In this document: one piece after another, positions 22,473 through 32,234 of the stretch
Layout: each line of letters opens with the position of its first letter
How positions within the stretch are numbered: the first letter of the stretch is position 1
From: Gyromitra esculenta
Lineage: Eukaryota; Ascomycota; Pezizomycetes; Pezizales; Discinaceae
Length of the DNA stretch: 64,000 nt
Direction of reading: 5' to 3'
NCBI GenBank assembly: GCA_038503075.1
Contig: JBCAML010000019.1
Coordinates: forward strand, 744,001 to 808,000
Notes under the pieces: generated by a model
Databases searched by the model: none
Told to the model about the DNA's origin: nothing
The model's input: the letters and a program-made list of their open reading frames with translations, nothing else
Translations under genes and position numbers: made by a program

Positions 22473-23951
22473 ATGGTCTTCTGTGAGCTTTGCTGCAGTG
22501 AATACAAAAATATCGACTTGCACAATAGGGCGAAGCGTCATGCCAGAGGGGCCACCCATCGCTGCGATGAGTGTGACAAAGGGTTTTCCAGCGCGAGAGC
22601 CTTACAGCGTCATTGGAGGTTGGACACGACGCCTTGCACAGACATAACCTTCTGCAAACTCTGCTGGAAAGAGTACGCCGACATCAAAAATCACTTGCAA
22701 TCCAACGGCCACCTCCGTGGTGCCAAATTCAATTGTCACGAGTGTGGCATTGGCCTTTCCGGGCCTCGAGCACTTAGGCGCCATTACGATAATTCAACCT
22801 GTCCAGCACCTCCTGCAATCTCACAGTACCGCTGCTGTGACTGCGACCTAGAGTACTCTTCTTTAGAGACCCTCCGTGCGCACTTAGAGGACGAAAGCGT
22901 TCACCCACCTCGAGTCGTCAAGGCGGTTAACCTCTCCCTATTCTGCGAGAAGTGCGATAGAGAGTTTAAGAGCTCGCATGCGCTGAAATCGCATTTAGCC
23001 TCTGTCAAGCATAACCCATTATGCGAGCCATTCAAATGTGTCGGCAAAGCCTGCAATAAGCGGTTCCAATCTCCCTCTCAGATGCTGGGACATCTCGAAA
23101 GCGGAACTTGTAAATCAAAAATCACATGGGAGAGAATAGACCAACTAATGATCGAGAATGATACCGAAAATATCGTCACCGAGCCCGACGCCTCTGCGAC
23201 CCGAGCCGCCTGTAAAGAGGAAATGCGATTTGCGTTAGGTTTCGATGATTCCTCTTCCGTGGTATCTTCTATCGATGGTGGTGTCGGTATATTGACACCT
23301 ATGAGCATGGAGGATCGCTCTCGGAGCAATAGCATAAGCACCGACAGTTCTCGTCCCAATCTCCTCTTAACACCTTCCGAACGCTCCGAAGACTCTGATG
23401 GCGAGGGCTCGCAGGCGACCATCACCCGTCGCGCCAGCATCAACTCTGACGATTTCGCAGAATTCGACTTTAGGGCGCGACACGGGCTTACACGCCGCGA
23501 CAGCGAAAGCTCTAGTTCCTCACAGATATTCCTTTCTAGCCCCACAGGGATCCTGACACCACAATCTGAGTCTAATGCTAGCGGGGTCTTGATCTTGTCT
23601 GAGAGGGAATACTCGTGTTTGATGTGTTCTGAGAAAAAGAAGAAATTTAAGACATATGAAGGGCTGCAAACGCATATCAAAAGCCAGGCGCATGCATCGA
23701 AGATCTATCATTGTCCGGTTTCACTTCTCCTGGATATTAATGAGATAGGTATTGATGGGCTGGGAATAGGAGGGAAGAAGCTGAAGGTGAAGAAATTTAA
23801 GACTTTGAGCGGGGCAATGCATCATGTTGAAGCTGGTGCGTGTGCACGTGGAAAAGAAGCATTTGGGCTTGTTGTTAATTTTGTGAATGAAAAATTGAGA
23901 GTGTTTGAGTTGGGAGAAATAAAGCCAATCCTAAGAGTGCGAGAGGCCTGA
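22473..23951 (+). CDS. Multi-zinc-finger protein (C2H2 and C2HC fingers)
   Basis: Single-exon gene of 492 residues starting at the ATG of MVFCELCC (context AAGATGG); an upstream in-frame GTG is ignored. Fingers in order: FCELCCSEYKNIDLHNRAKRH (about 3-24), HRCDECDKGF..RHW..TPC, TFCKLCWKEYADIKNHLQSNGH, FNCHECGIGL..RRHYDNSTC, YRCCDCDLEY..AHLEDESVH, LFCEKCDREF..SHLASVKH and FKCVGKACNKRF..GHLESGTC, all within the first 210 residues. An acidic/serine-rich middle follows (EDSDGEGSQ, SINSDDFAEFDF). Two more C-terminal fingers are YSCLMCSEKKKKF..THIKSQAH and a variant starting YHCPVS with HHVEAGAC. Several fingers end in Cys instead of His, so C2H2 and C2HC types alternate. Probably nuclear; DNA or RNA binding is inferred, not shown. 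It is divergent from the permease gene, but a regulatory link is only a guess. Confidence 0.88.
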   Translation: MVFCELCCSEYKNIDLHNRAKRHARGATHRCDECDKGFSSARALQRHWRLDTTPCTDITFCKLCWKEYADIKNHLQSNGHLRGAKFNCHECGIGLSGPRALRRHYDNSTCPAPPAISQYRCCDCDLEYSSLETLRAHLEDESVHPPRVVKAVNLSLFCEKCDREFKSSHALKSHLASVKHNPLCEPFKCVGKACNKRFQSPSQMLGHLESGTCKSKITWERIDQLMIENDTENIVTEPDASATRAACKEEMRFALGFDDSSSVVSSIDGGVGILTPMSMEDRSRSNSISTDSSRPNLLLTPSERSEDSDGEGSQATITRRASINSDDFAEFDFRARHGLTRRDSESSSSSQIFLSSPTGILTPQSESNASGVLILSEREYSCLMCSEKKKKFKTYEGLQTHIKSQAHASKIYHCPVSLLLDINEIGIDGLGIGGKKLKVKKFKTLSGAMHHVEAGACARGKEAFGLVVNFVNEKLRVFELGEIKPILRVREA

Positions 23952-25685
23952 GCTTACGATTGTTATACGTGAGGGATATGGGATGATGATTGTTAAATTG
24001 GGTTATCTAGCATTTGACTATTTTGGGTTTACGAGACTTGGGAGGGTACTTGGCTATTCGTATAAAGCGAAAGCGGTGCGATGGGTTTCGTTCACTCAGT
24101 ACCATGTTTCATTCTATAGATGTCTTGGTTGATATTTATCTAACGATTTTGTTTAACGTGCTCTTAACTAACCTGTGCTTCCGAAAAAACACAGTATGTA
24201 ACATCAATTTCTATACTCTCCTTCGAAAAATTCCGCGTCCTGTGAAGTTCCCGGTTTCTATATATGGGCTTACTGTTTCTCTTCCGCTTCGAACGGGTGA
24301 ACCCCACCTCATACGCCGAATCTTGCCACACCATTAATCCTACCATAAACTCTATTTCCATACCTGATCTTTGGATGCGATATGCGTGTAGGCTCCCATT
24401 GCTTCTAGTTGACAAAGTGGTGAGATGGGTTTGCAATCTAGGGTTAATTGTACAAAGGCGCATGTATCTGGGGCTGTACCTGCAGTATTTGAATCGCGCC
24501 TATATGAACACTGATCATTGTGTCCAATTTTTAGACAATATGTCTGCCTGAAAGCTTCTTTTTCTGCTACGTGATGCACAAAGGCAGGTTGGCATTTAAC
24601 TTTGATCTTCTCTGGAGGTTTTTCAGAGAGCATAAAGTGTGGGTATAGAAACTAAAAGAACCCTGAGGATGTTTCGAAAAGGGAAATCATGCTAAGGATA
24701 CCCAGTAGGTGACTTCAACATTAGGCTACGTGTAGCTATCATTCTAGATTTCTAGAAATCCTCAACCAATTTTATCACATCAATAAGTAGTAATAAGGAA
24801 GAAACCGAAATATGATAACTTTGCTCCTTGCCTGTCCTAACGAACTTTTTGCTATTACTGGGATTCTTGTTGGGGCGGACTTTGTAAAAAGAAAAAAATT
24901 TCTACTCCCTGTTAAATATCGTCTCGTCAATTTCCTGCCCCTGATTCTTCGTGGAGTAGCTGTCAAAGATCTGCTAGATATGGCAGCACTTCGATGGAGA
25001 ACACTGGATTTTTGTGAGTCGCTAGTCAGAATCCTGACGGGGCAGAGTGTTACGATTAGTTTCTCGCAAACTAATGGAGTATACCTCTAGCCCAGGGCAA
25101 AAAGGTGATTAAGAAGACTTTGGGTAGGGATTACTAATACTGCATCAAAATCGCTTCAACTTGACGCCAATAGTGTATACATGTAGTTATAAGAAGGTAT
25201 TTCTTTCTTAAGAGTATGGTTTTTAGATTATAGGATGTAGTGAAATTATATGTAGGGATTTGAATAATTAACGCAATTGGGTCACGTTTACTCCATGTAG
25301 TATGAATTTGTGCGCTACATGGTTGAATATTCCTTTTAGAATTTAGCTGTTCCCTTCAGAACAGATACATACCTGTTTAAAAAGCTGTTGACTATTTTAC
25401 CAGACAGCTCTAGATCTTGCAGACCAGGTAGTGATCGTCGCCATTGTGTTTTTGGGAAGCCTTTGACAGGATCGACGCCAGGATCCATAATATGACCAAT
25501 CATTGTTCCACAACTAGTTTAGAGTAGCGAGTGGTTGAACATCAACTCCTTCATTGACTAGATGAGCTCCATCTCCTGGACGCAAGCTCGGCAAAGTACT
25601 CCACCTCTCCACCAACATGTGAGCACTCCGTACTTTTAATATTCCGTCTATGTCTTATTGACGTCTGCATAGTCCAACGGTAATT
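23952..25685. other. Intergenic, no gene seen
   Basis: About 1.7 kb, AT-rich. Frames up to 107 codons (24014-24337 plus, 24164-24463 minus) overlap each other and show no domain. A TACATGTA palindrome lies at 25178-25185. The last 200 bases are the 5' flank of the small gene at 25686. Confidence 0.45.
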
Positions 25686-26141
25686 ATGGGTAGCCTCTGC
25701 GGTAAAGAATCAGCACCCTCGGGACGTGTTCTAGGATCTACGCCAGCTCCATCACGAGCCTCGCTGCTACCCGGCTTCATATCAAAGAAGCCTAGAGTTG
25801 GCGGCCCGGGAAAAACATTGGGTACCAGTAATTCTGGCTATGGTGAAATCGATGGGACCAGCGGAGAACAGTCGGCTCCTATAAATGCTCGAGTAGCCGC
25901 AGCATTAGCAGCAGAGGTAATGCCATTATCCACCACCCTCTTTACTTAGGGGGGTGTTTGTCATGAGCCAACAAATATGGGCTAATGTTTGTGAGCTTAA
26001 TAGAAACGCTCCAATACCGCTACTCAGAAAAGCGGGAAATTAGCTGCCCAACTAGAGCAGCAGAAACGGAAAACTCAGAATCAACATATTCAAGAGCAAG
26101 CGAAAGGAAGTAAGCAACGGGAGCAGCTAGTTTGGGACTAG
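25686..26141 (+). CDS. Small protein with N-myristoylation-type start, function unknown
   Basis: Two exons, 25686-25916 and 26028-26141 (114 residues). The N terminus MGSLCGKES has Gly2, Ser3 and Cys5, a good N-myristoylation plus palmitoylation signal, so membrane anchoring is likely. Glycine/proline/serine-rich middle (RVLGSTPAPSRAS, VGGPGKTLGTSNSGYG). From about residue 70 an alanine- then K/Q/E-rich helical tail runs ARVAAALAAEKSGKLAAQLEQQ and continues RKTQNQHIQEQ to VWD at the end. The intron (25917-26027) is GTAATG..CTCAG and phase 0; reading through it would end the protein after VMPLSTTLFT. Short MG.LCGK proteins of this layout occur in other ascomycetes, but I cannot name a function. 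The splice model is supported by the coherent coiled-coil-like tail. Confidence 0.72.
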
Positions 26142-26776
26142 ATTGTTTCACCGATAGATGCGAACCGCAATAACGAGCCTCTGTCAATGCATGATCGACC
26201 AAGGATAAGAATAGGATAATACTGGTTTAAATACATGTCGTGTTTTGTAGTTGCATGTAACCTAATAAATTAGTTAGACTTCTCAGATATAAAATCTCCA
26301 TGCTCTGTGGGAGTTACGTTTTCGCTCAGTAATTTTCAAATATTCCATCTACCGCTCCGTTCCAGTGTGCTTTTTAGATAGTGCATCGTTTATGTGGTTA
26401 CTCAGAGGGAGAAGAGTGTGTATTATATTTTCTTATTTATATTTTGTTGATACTGAAGGTAGAACGTAGTGGCAAATACATGTATATAAGACTCTGATAC
26501 ATCTATACGGGTCTGGAAAGGGGGTCTATCTTGAGTCGCGTCATAGGGGCGTGTTTAGTCGTATGTTCGGGAAATTTTCCTTATCTATCAGACGGGTGCA
26601 AGAGGAACTGGAGATAAGAAAATAATGACCTGTGGCTCCATACTATACAGTTTTGACAGATTCTTGATGCTTAAAGAAACCTGCTCGGCTTCATTCACAT
26701 TTACCGCAGATATCTTGAGTTTTCTGGGGATTCGTAACTTCGTTTCTTAGAGGATAAGGGCACAGTGATCGCGATA
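26142..26776. other. Intergenic, no gene seen
   Basis: 635 bases between the small myristoylated-type gene and the SDR gene. AT-rich, no frame of note. A TACATGTA palindrome is at 26477-26484. The right end is the 5' flank of the SDR gene. Confidence 0.45.
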
Positions 26777-28039
26777 ATGGCAGCGATAATGACAGAGATA
26801 AGCCGCTACTACGCGCTCATTACAGAGGCCGACAGGTTGGTGTTGTCTGTCACTGTTAGAATTTATTTTCGATTACAAGAGCTAACTCTGAAATCCAGCG
26901 GTCTCGGCCTTTCAATTGCTACCCGCCTTGTTGATGATTTTCTCGCCCTGTATCCGCAAAATCAGAGTCTGACACTCATCATGACCAGTGCATTCGCCTC
27001 GAAAACGAATGAAGCTGTCTACAACTTGAGGGATCATATTGCCCCACTTTCTCCTGCCACAAAGTCCAGACTCACATTCATAAACTACACCATAGACCTT
27101 GCAAATATCGTCTCTGTGTCAAAAGCCGCTAAAGTTCTGGCCAAGAGGTACACCCGTATCGATTTTGTCTTCCTGAATACCGGGATTGTAAAATTCGAGG
27201 GAACCAATTGGACAGGACTTATCAAAACCATCGTCAAGTTCTGGGAGTGGGACTTGCACAGCGCGTATCCTACTTTCAAGATGCAGGCGGTGGGATCTAT
27301 CAGCCCTCAGTTTATTAATGATGTTAAAGAGGATATCGGGCTAGTTTTCTGCGGTAACGTGATGGCGCATTACTATCTCGTTCATGAACTCATGGGGTCT
27401 ATCGTCGTAGGCGAGGGCAGAATTATCTGGACATCTGCTTTAGAATCCAACGAGAGTTCCTTTGATGTCAATGATATACAAGGGATGAAAGCGGCCCACG
27501 CCTACGAGAGTAGTATGAGACTTATTGATATCCTCGTACTCACCGCGGAGAGCCATTCTATGAATCAGCATGTATCCAGCTGGTTTGCATATCCACCTGC
27601 CTTGGACGATCTAGCGGATAGCGAACCTGGCTTGGTCCTCAGGAGGCCGAAGGTCTACGTGACTCACCCAGGTGTTTGCGTTACGTCTGTTCTCACTCGC
27701 AGCGTAGCCGACAATGTTTTCATCCTTTACTGGATGATTATAATCTTTCAATTGGCAAGCTGGTTTGGGAGTTCTTGGCACACCGTCGACACCTACACCG
27801 GCGCCAAAGCCGCTGTCTGGATCGCCCTCGCAGACGAAGAAGAATTGGAAGCCAAAAACGCCACTCGTAACAAATGGGGGAGTGCTATTGATTCGGAGTC
27901 CGGTAGAGTCCTGCTCAAGGAGACGCAAGTAGAGGGTCTTGAAGTGGAAGGGTGGAAGTCCCTTGGCACGGAGTGTTGGTGTTACATGGAGAGGCTGAGG
28001 CAGGAGTGGAAAAAGAAGCTTGATGATGCTGAAAAGTAG
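26777..28039 (+). CDS. Erg27-like short-chain dehydrogenase with altered active site
   Basis: Resembles 3-keto-steroid reductase Erg27 of ergosterol synthesis along its whole length. Exons 26777-26835 and 26899-28039 (399 residues). The 63-base intron has donor GTTGGT, a CTAAC branch motif and a CCAG acceptor. It is itself stop-free, but removing it joins ITEAD-SGLGLSIATRL, matching the Rossmann motif region. Family features retained: LNTG (usually LNAG), GNVMAHYYLVHEL, IIWTSALE, FDVNDIQGMK, AYESS, KVYVTHPGVCVTS, GSSWHTVDTYTGAKAAVWIAL. Striking departures: the TGANSGLG nucleotide motif reads TEADSGLG (Gly17 to Glu), and the catalytic YxxxK reads Tyr222-ESS-Met226, so the lysine is lost. With Ser199 and Tyr222 kept but the lysine and a dinucleotide-binding glycine gone, ordinary reductase activity is doubtful. 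The frame is nevertheless intact. Either a recently disabled paralogue or a divergent non-catalytic protein. Confidence 0.8.
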   Translation: MAAIMTEISRYYALITEADRLVLSVTVRIYFRLQELTLKSSGLGLSIATRLVDDFLALYPQNQSLTLIMTSAFASKTNEAVYNLRDHIAPLSPATKSRLTFINYTIDLANIVSVSKAAKVLAKRYTRIDFVFLNTGIVKFEGTNWTGLIKTIVKFWEWDLHSAYPTFKMQAVGSISPQFINDVKEDIGLVFCGNVMAHYYLVHELMGSIVVGEGRIIWTSALESNESSFDVNDIQGMKAAHAYESSMRLIDILVLTAESHSMNQHVSSWFAYPPALDDLADSEPGLVLRRPKVYVTHPGVCVTSVLTRSVADNVFILYWMIIIFQLASWFGSSWHTVDTYTGAKAAVWIALADEEELEAKNATRNKWGSAIDSESGRVLLKETQVEGLEVEGWKSLGTECWCYMERLRQEWKKKLDDAEK

Positions 28040-28940
28040 TCCGTACGAATTTCTCTGTGGTGGGATTTTTTGGGAGGGTAGATGGGATGAATTTCCCGCA
28101 TGTCTGCCCCCTTAAAAGTTTCACGGCCTTTTCTTTGAGTGAATGTAAACCTTTGAGCTTCTGTTTTCGATTGGTGTCTACAAGCAAAGTTAATTTCAAT
28201 GTAGAACCGTTATCGGTACGCTACATGTATTGGTGATATTTTATGGCTCTGTCTTCACGCTAAACTTCCTACCTACATGCATGCTACTAAGTTTTGGATG
28301 AAAGCCCTGGGGAGTTACCGGTACCGAAACTCCTGGGACTACAAACTCTGGGGCCTGCGTCTTAGCATGGTTCTATTTCTTTCTCGGTGCATGCAGCAGT
28401 AGTGCGATATATCAGGGTCACTACACGTGTTTTTCATCACCTCGTCCCTCTCCATCGATCTCAAACCCTCAGTCAGCCCTGAGAGAGCACCACCAAAGCG
28501 AAATATTGCAAATTTAGGGCTATGGAGATAAACACTAAGGTCTGATCCTACTCAGAGGGTCCAATATCTGCTGGGCTCCACCACAATACCTAATGTAGGT
28601 AACGCAGCTTGTGCGTAAAATAACTTGGGAAACCAACACCTACGAGACCCCATTCCACTAGATAGAATTATTCAAACTGAGCTTTAGAGCCCTTTAGGAG
28701 AGTCATGTCAATTTAGCCCGCAGGTTTCGCCTGCAAGGTACACGAGTCGAACTGTATTCACAGGTCAACTCAGCAGAGGGCTTTTGCGAAGATTTTTTTT
28801 TTCTGTTTTAAGTACGCCTTGAGTTCTCCTAACTCTTACCACTCTAATGCTCCCCGGATTATATAAAGCATCCATACATTTAGCGTAATTTATATTCATC
28901 TTTTTTAGCAACAAGTCGATAGTCGTCTCGTTAACCATCC
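28040..28940. other. Intergenic, no gene seen
   Basis: About 0.9 kb between the SDR gene and the 3' end of the F-box/ankyrin pseudogene. A TACATGTA palindrome is at 28222-28229. Short frames only. Confidence 0.45.
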
Positions 28941-30462
28941 TCATACGACGGATAACTTGTCGTTGCCATTCTTGCACTCCAGAATCTCGACGATTCCTTT
29001 ATAATCGTATCGAGTAGCCCAATCAAGCGTTGTATGTCCCTTCGGACATTTCTCTCCAACATCCCCTCCACCCTCACAAGCATCGTCGCGATATCTTCAA
29101 ACCCCCACCTGGCAGTATAATGCAGCCAAGGCAACCCATAATGATCAACCTCCGCACTTTGCATTCCTCCCTCTACCAGCAACGCATAACCTTCCCAGCC
29201 GGGTGGTCGAATGGCGTTTTCCCAAACTCACCCCGTCTTGCATCCAGCCGCTCAAACACCAATCGCTAAGCCCAATCACGGGCCATCGCATCAGCTCGAA
29301 ATTCAATCAGTAGTCTCGCCGCACCCCATATTAAAATATATAGGCACAGGACAGCGGGTAAACAGGATAGCTGGATAGAGGGAGATACTGAATGATATTG
29401 ATGATAGAACTAAACTCCTCCCATACCACATACTTAAGAAAAATCCTCCTCAGTACTGTTGCCTCAATACTATCGTTTCCCCTCATTCAAATTCTATCCG
29501 ACTCGGATAACATTCTATCCGAGTCGGTACAACTGACTACCCACGTCGGGGTATTGTACAACCGATCACATGATACGCACGTGAGTCCTACTTCGACACC
29601 CCACTTCTCCCAGAACACTGCAGAATAAAGTGGAGTATATCCGGCATCGTTCCGTACGTTTGGGTTTGCACTATTCTGCAGTAGGAATTCAAGGAATGAA
29701 TCGCCTTTACTTTGGAGCGCTCTGTTAATCGGTTTGATATCCCGGCCCGCGTTAACGTTCGCTCCGCTACCTGTCAGCACTTGCGCAACATCTATATAGC
29801 CATTTGAAGCAACAATATGCAGTGGCGTGTCCCCGAATTTATTAAGCACATTCGGATTTGCTCCCCGCTCTAGCAATAACGAAATAATCGGAAGCACCCC
29901 AGTACCTCCCAAGACCACGAGGTGGAGCGCCGAGTCGCGGCTGCGTACGCTACTATTAGGGTTCGCGCCGTTATCGAGGAGCAGCCTGGCCAGCGATTCA
30001 GAGAAAGGGGCGCCAGTAGAAACTGATGAAAGCAGTGGCGTGTCCCCTTCCTTATCGCTTACTTCGGCGTTGGCGCCATTTTCGAGGAGTAATTGACATA
30101 TTGATATGTTCTTGCTCTCTGCTGCAAAACGGAGCGGCGTTCTCCTATATCGTTCCAACATGGTGTTGGCAGATTGCCTGTTCGGGAGAAGGAGGCGGAC
30201 GAGTTTTCATGATTTTTATGAGAGGCCCAGTGGAGCGGGGGGATAGCCTGCTCGTACACGTACTTTGGAGGGTTGGCGTGAGTGATAGGTGCGGGGCAAT
30301 AATACGGTCGTGGAGAAGAGGGGTTAGGAGGTGGGAAATGTTAGATGTGCTAAGGTTATCTGCGATTAATAGGAGGAGCTCGTTAGGGAGAGCGAGAAGT
30401 GTCATGATTGGTTTGCTTCGTGGGTCGAGAGAGCGCTCGGAAGTCAGTGGAGTTCCTGCCAT
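28941..30462 (-). pseudogene. Broken F-box/ankyrin-repeat gene
   Basis: Decayed member of the large fungal F-box-ankyrin family. The ATG at 30462 opens a frame with a shortened F-box (LLALPNELLLLIADNLS, then directly HLLTPLLHDRI). The frame is then lost: PPLHWASHKNHEN reads in a second frame (about 30200-30250), and VRLLLPN..YRRTPLRFAAESKNISICQLLLENGANAEV in a third (about 29590-30200, several good ankyrin repeats including DTPLHIVASNGYIDVAQVL). Further 3', ankyrin pieces reappear as AARLLIEFRADAMARD (about 29270-29320), FGKTPFDH, EGYALLVEGGMQ..YGLPWLHYTARWGFEDIATML, and EKCPKGHTTLDWATRYDYKGIVEILE ending at 28941. Apparent one-base losses sit near 30201-30207, 29192-29200 and 29072-29080. A stretch near 29320-29590 interrupts the repeats and looks inserted. 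No splice arrangement I can see repairs all of these breaks. Confidence 0.8.
29498..29527. repeat. 12-bp perfect inverted repeat in the pseudogene
   Basis: CCGACTCGGATA (29498-29509), six-base spacer, TATCCGAGTCGG (29516-29527). It lies inside the stretch that interrupts the ankyrin repeats, so it may belong to an inserted element. Confidence 0.75.
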
Positions 30463-31304
30463 TTAAGGTAGAGAACGTTCAGTTGGTAACACTGCTATCA
30501 ACTATACCAGCCTTACCTTGGTATATGTTACAGGTCGCATTTTTGTCTTTGTTGGGAGACAGTTGCTGGATTCGGTACCTAGGTGGTACAAGGTACATAC
30601 CCACCATGGCCTAGGTATACACTAGGAACTCCTCACTTATGACCCAGCGATAATCCACGTCAACAGTTACGATTAGAGTACCCCTGTGCATGCCAGCGCT
30701 TCATTTCGGGGAGGTTTTACTGTTTGTACCAGCGAAAAGAATAAACCCGATTCTTTGGTGGGACGTCAACGAGTGATCGATAATGACTAAAGTTCAATCA
30801 CTTGCCTCATCTTATTTACTTATTTACTATTTCAATAAGTAATGCAACCCAAGGGTTGTGGTACTCTCCGCAAAAAAGCACACAACACACAACACAAACA
30901 CCATTACCTCAAAAAAAATCTGCACTTCTGCAATGCTGGATGCTCCTTTTCTCTACCTAAATCACTTGCCTCATCCTTAATAAATACAACCAGAATATTA
31001 TTAAAAGCCTGCAAGCATTTACAAATAATAGCAATGTGTAGTTGTGATGAAATAAAACCCGACTTTTAGCTCTAATAGGCCTAAGTGCGATATAGAAAAC
31101 TTTAAGAAGTATTGTAGTTGAGATCAGATAGACTCACTCGTAAACCACTATCAAATATAACTTTCAACTTAGAAATACAAGGGCATTTTACATTCAGATT
31201 TCATCCATCGATCGACAGTTGTGAGCAAAGCAGGCAAACTATTAATTAGATCAAATTGATATCCCTTTGAATCTCCCTAATCTTTATCCAAAGTTCTAGC
31301 GCTG
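30463..31304. other. Intergenic, no gene seen
   Basis: 842 bases; 5' flank of the F-box/ankyrin pseudogene and 3' flank of the next minus-strand gene. Only short, featureless frames. Confidence 0.45.
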
Positions 31305-31920
31305 TTAGTGCTTTGTCAAACTGTCCGCCAGCACCCAAGTTAATAAATTTTCATCTAAAGTTGCTTCATTTGTACATACCTTGATCCTCATCTGCGCACC
31401 CGTTGCCAATTCAAAGGTCATGCACCTCAACTGATCTGTAGTCGGGGGGCGTTTATTCTGGAGGACGCTAAAGTCGCACCTGGCTCTGATCGGCTCTCGA
31501 CAAATAACTCTTTTTGTTCCATGAGTGGTGATGATTATAGACGCTGTATTCCGTGCTACCGTGCCATTATGGTCACAAGTTTTTATAAGCTCGAGCGTTC
31601 CACTACCAGGGCTGAACCACGTATTGACCCCATCTTTATTCAGCCAGAAGACACTGGCGGGGCATTTAAAAACCTCAATTTCGTAGAGGTAGGTGGGGCT
31701 CACGGATTCAATTGGGACTGTATTCATCATGATAGATTTAACACGATGCTGCGCATAGGAGAAATTTGGTGTTTGAAAAACTCTTACCTGTTGGTGGGGA
31801 GACCATTTCAATGTCGTCATCTTCATCGGGGTTGACCAGTTCTGTACGACGAAAACAGTACTTGCTTGGTAGACGAAAACCTCCAAATTCCCTCTCGTCC
31901 GATTTTTTGTATTTAGGCAT
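31305..31920 (-). CDS. Unrecognised protein, two exons
   Basis: Exons 31920-31788 and 31717-31305 (181 residues). The start is the ATG of MPKYKKSDEREFGGFRLPSKY. The intron runs from donor GTAAGA to the acceptor AATACAG and joins SPPT-VPIESVSPTYLYEIEVF. A nearer GCGCAG acceptor would hit a stop at once. The N terminus is basic/polar with an acidic patch (PDEDDDIEM). The C-terminal 130 residues alternate short hydrophobic strands (VFWLNKDG, GTLELIKTCDHNGTVA, SIIITTHGTKRVICREP, MTFELATGAQMRIKVCT) and end in a helix-like NLLTWVLADSL. This suggests a beta-rich fold, loosely like PH-type Ran-binding or EVH1 domains, but I cannot support a family. No signal peptide or TM segment. The gene model rests on frame and splice signals only. 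Confidence 0.6.
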
Positions 31921-32234
31921 TGTATATAGAGTTAGTACCGAATGCAGACCAAATTGACCAAGGAAAGGTGCACTGTGGACAGACGGCTTGCGATAATATT
32001 GGAACAGAGGAGTTGTGATGATATGAAGGCAAAGATGGGATGTCGTTCTGCACTGCTATAAAGGACATAAACTGAGAAACAGAACGAGTCTTGGCGATAG
32101 CGAGTGATATATTATGATCTTAACGCGCAATGTCTCCAATTACCCGGCCTCTGTCACGGGATTTTGTATTTGGCCCAAAAATATTCCCCACCAACCAATA
32201 TCCAATATCCAATATCACCCCCAAAAAACCTGCA
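31921..32234. promoter_or_regulatory. Divergent promoter region, unknown gene / MRF1
   Basis: This 314-bp gap separates the divergent start codons of the unrecognised gene and MRF1, so both promoters lie here. A CCAATATCCAATATCCAATATC triplication at about 32196-32217 includes CCAAT-like motifs just upstream of MRF1. No other signal seen. Confidence 0.45.

Noticed and set aside
22044..22559. 171-codon minus-strand frame between permease and zinc-finger gene
   Set aside because: Overlaps the zinc-finger coding region, lacks recognisable features and competes with other frames of similar length in the same GC-rich patch.
30026..30466. 146-codon plus-strand frame
   Set aside because: Antisense to the F-box/ankyrin pseudogene.
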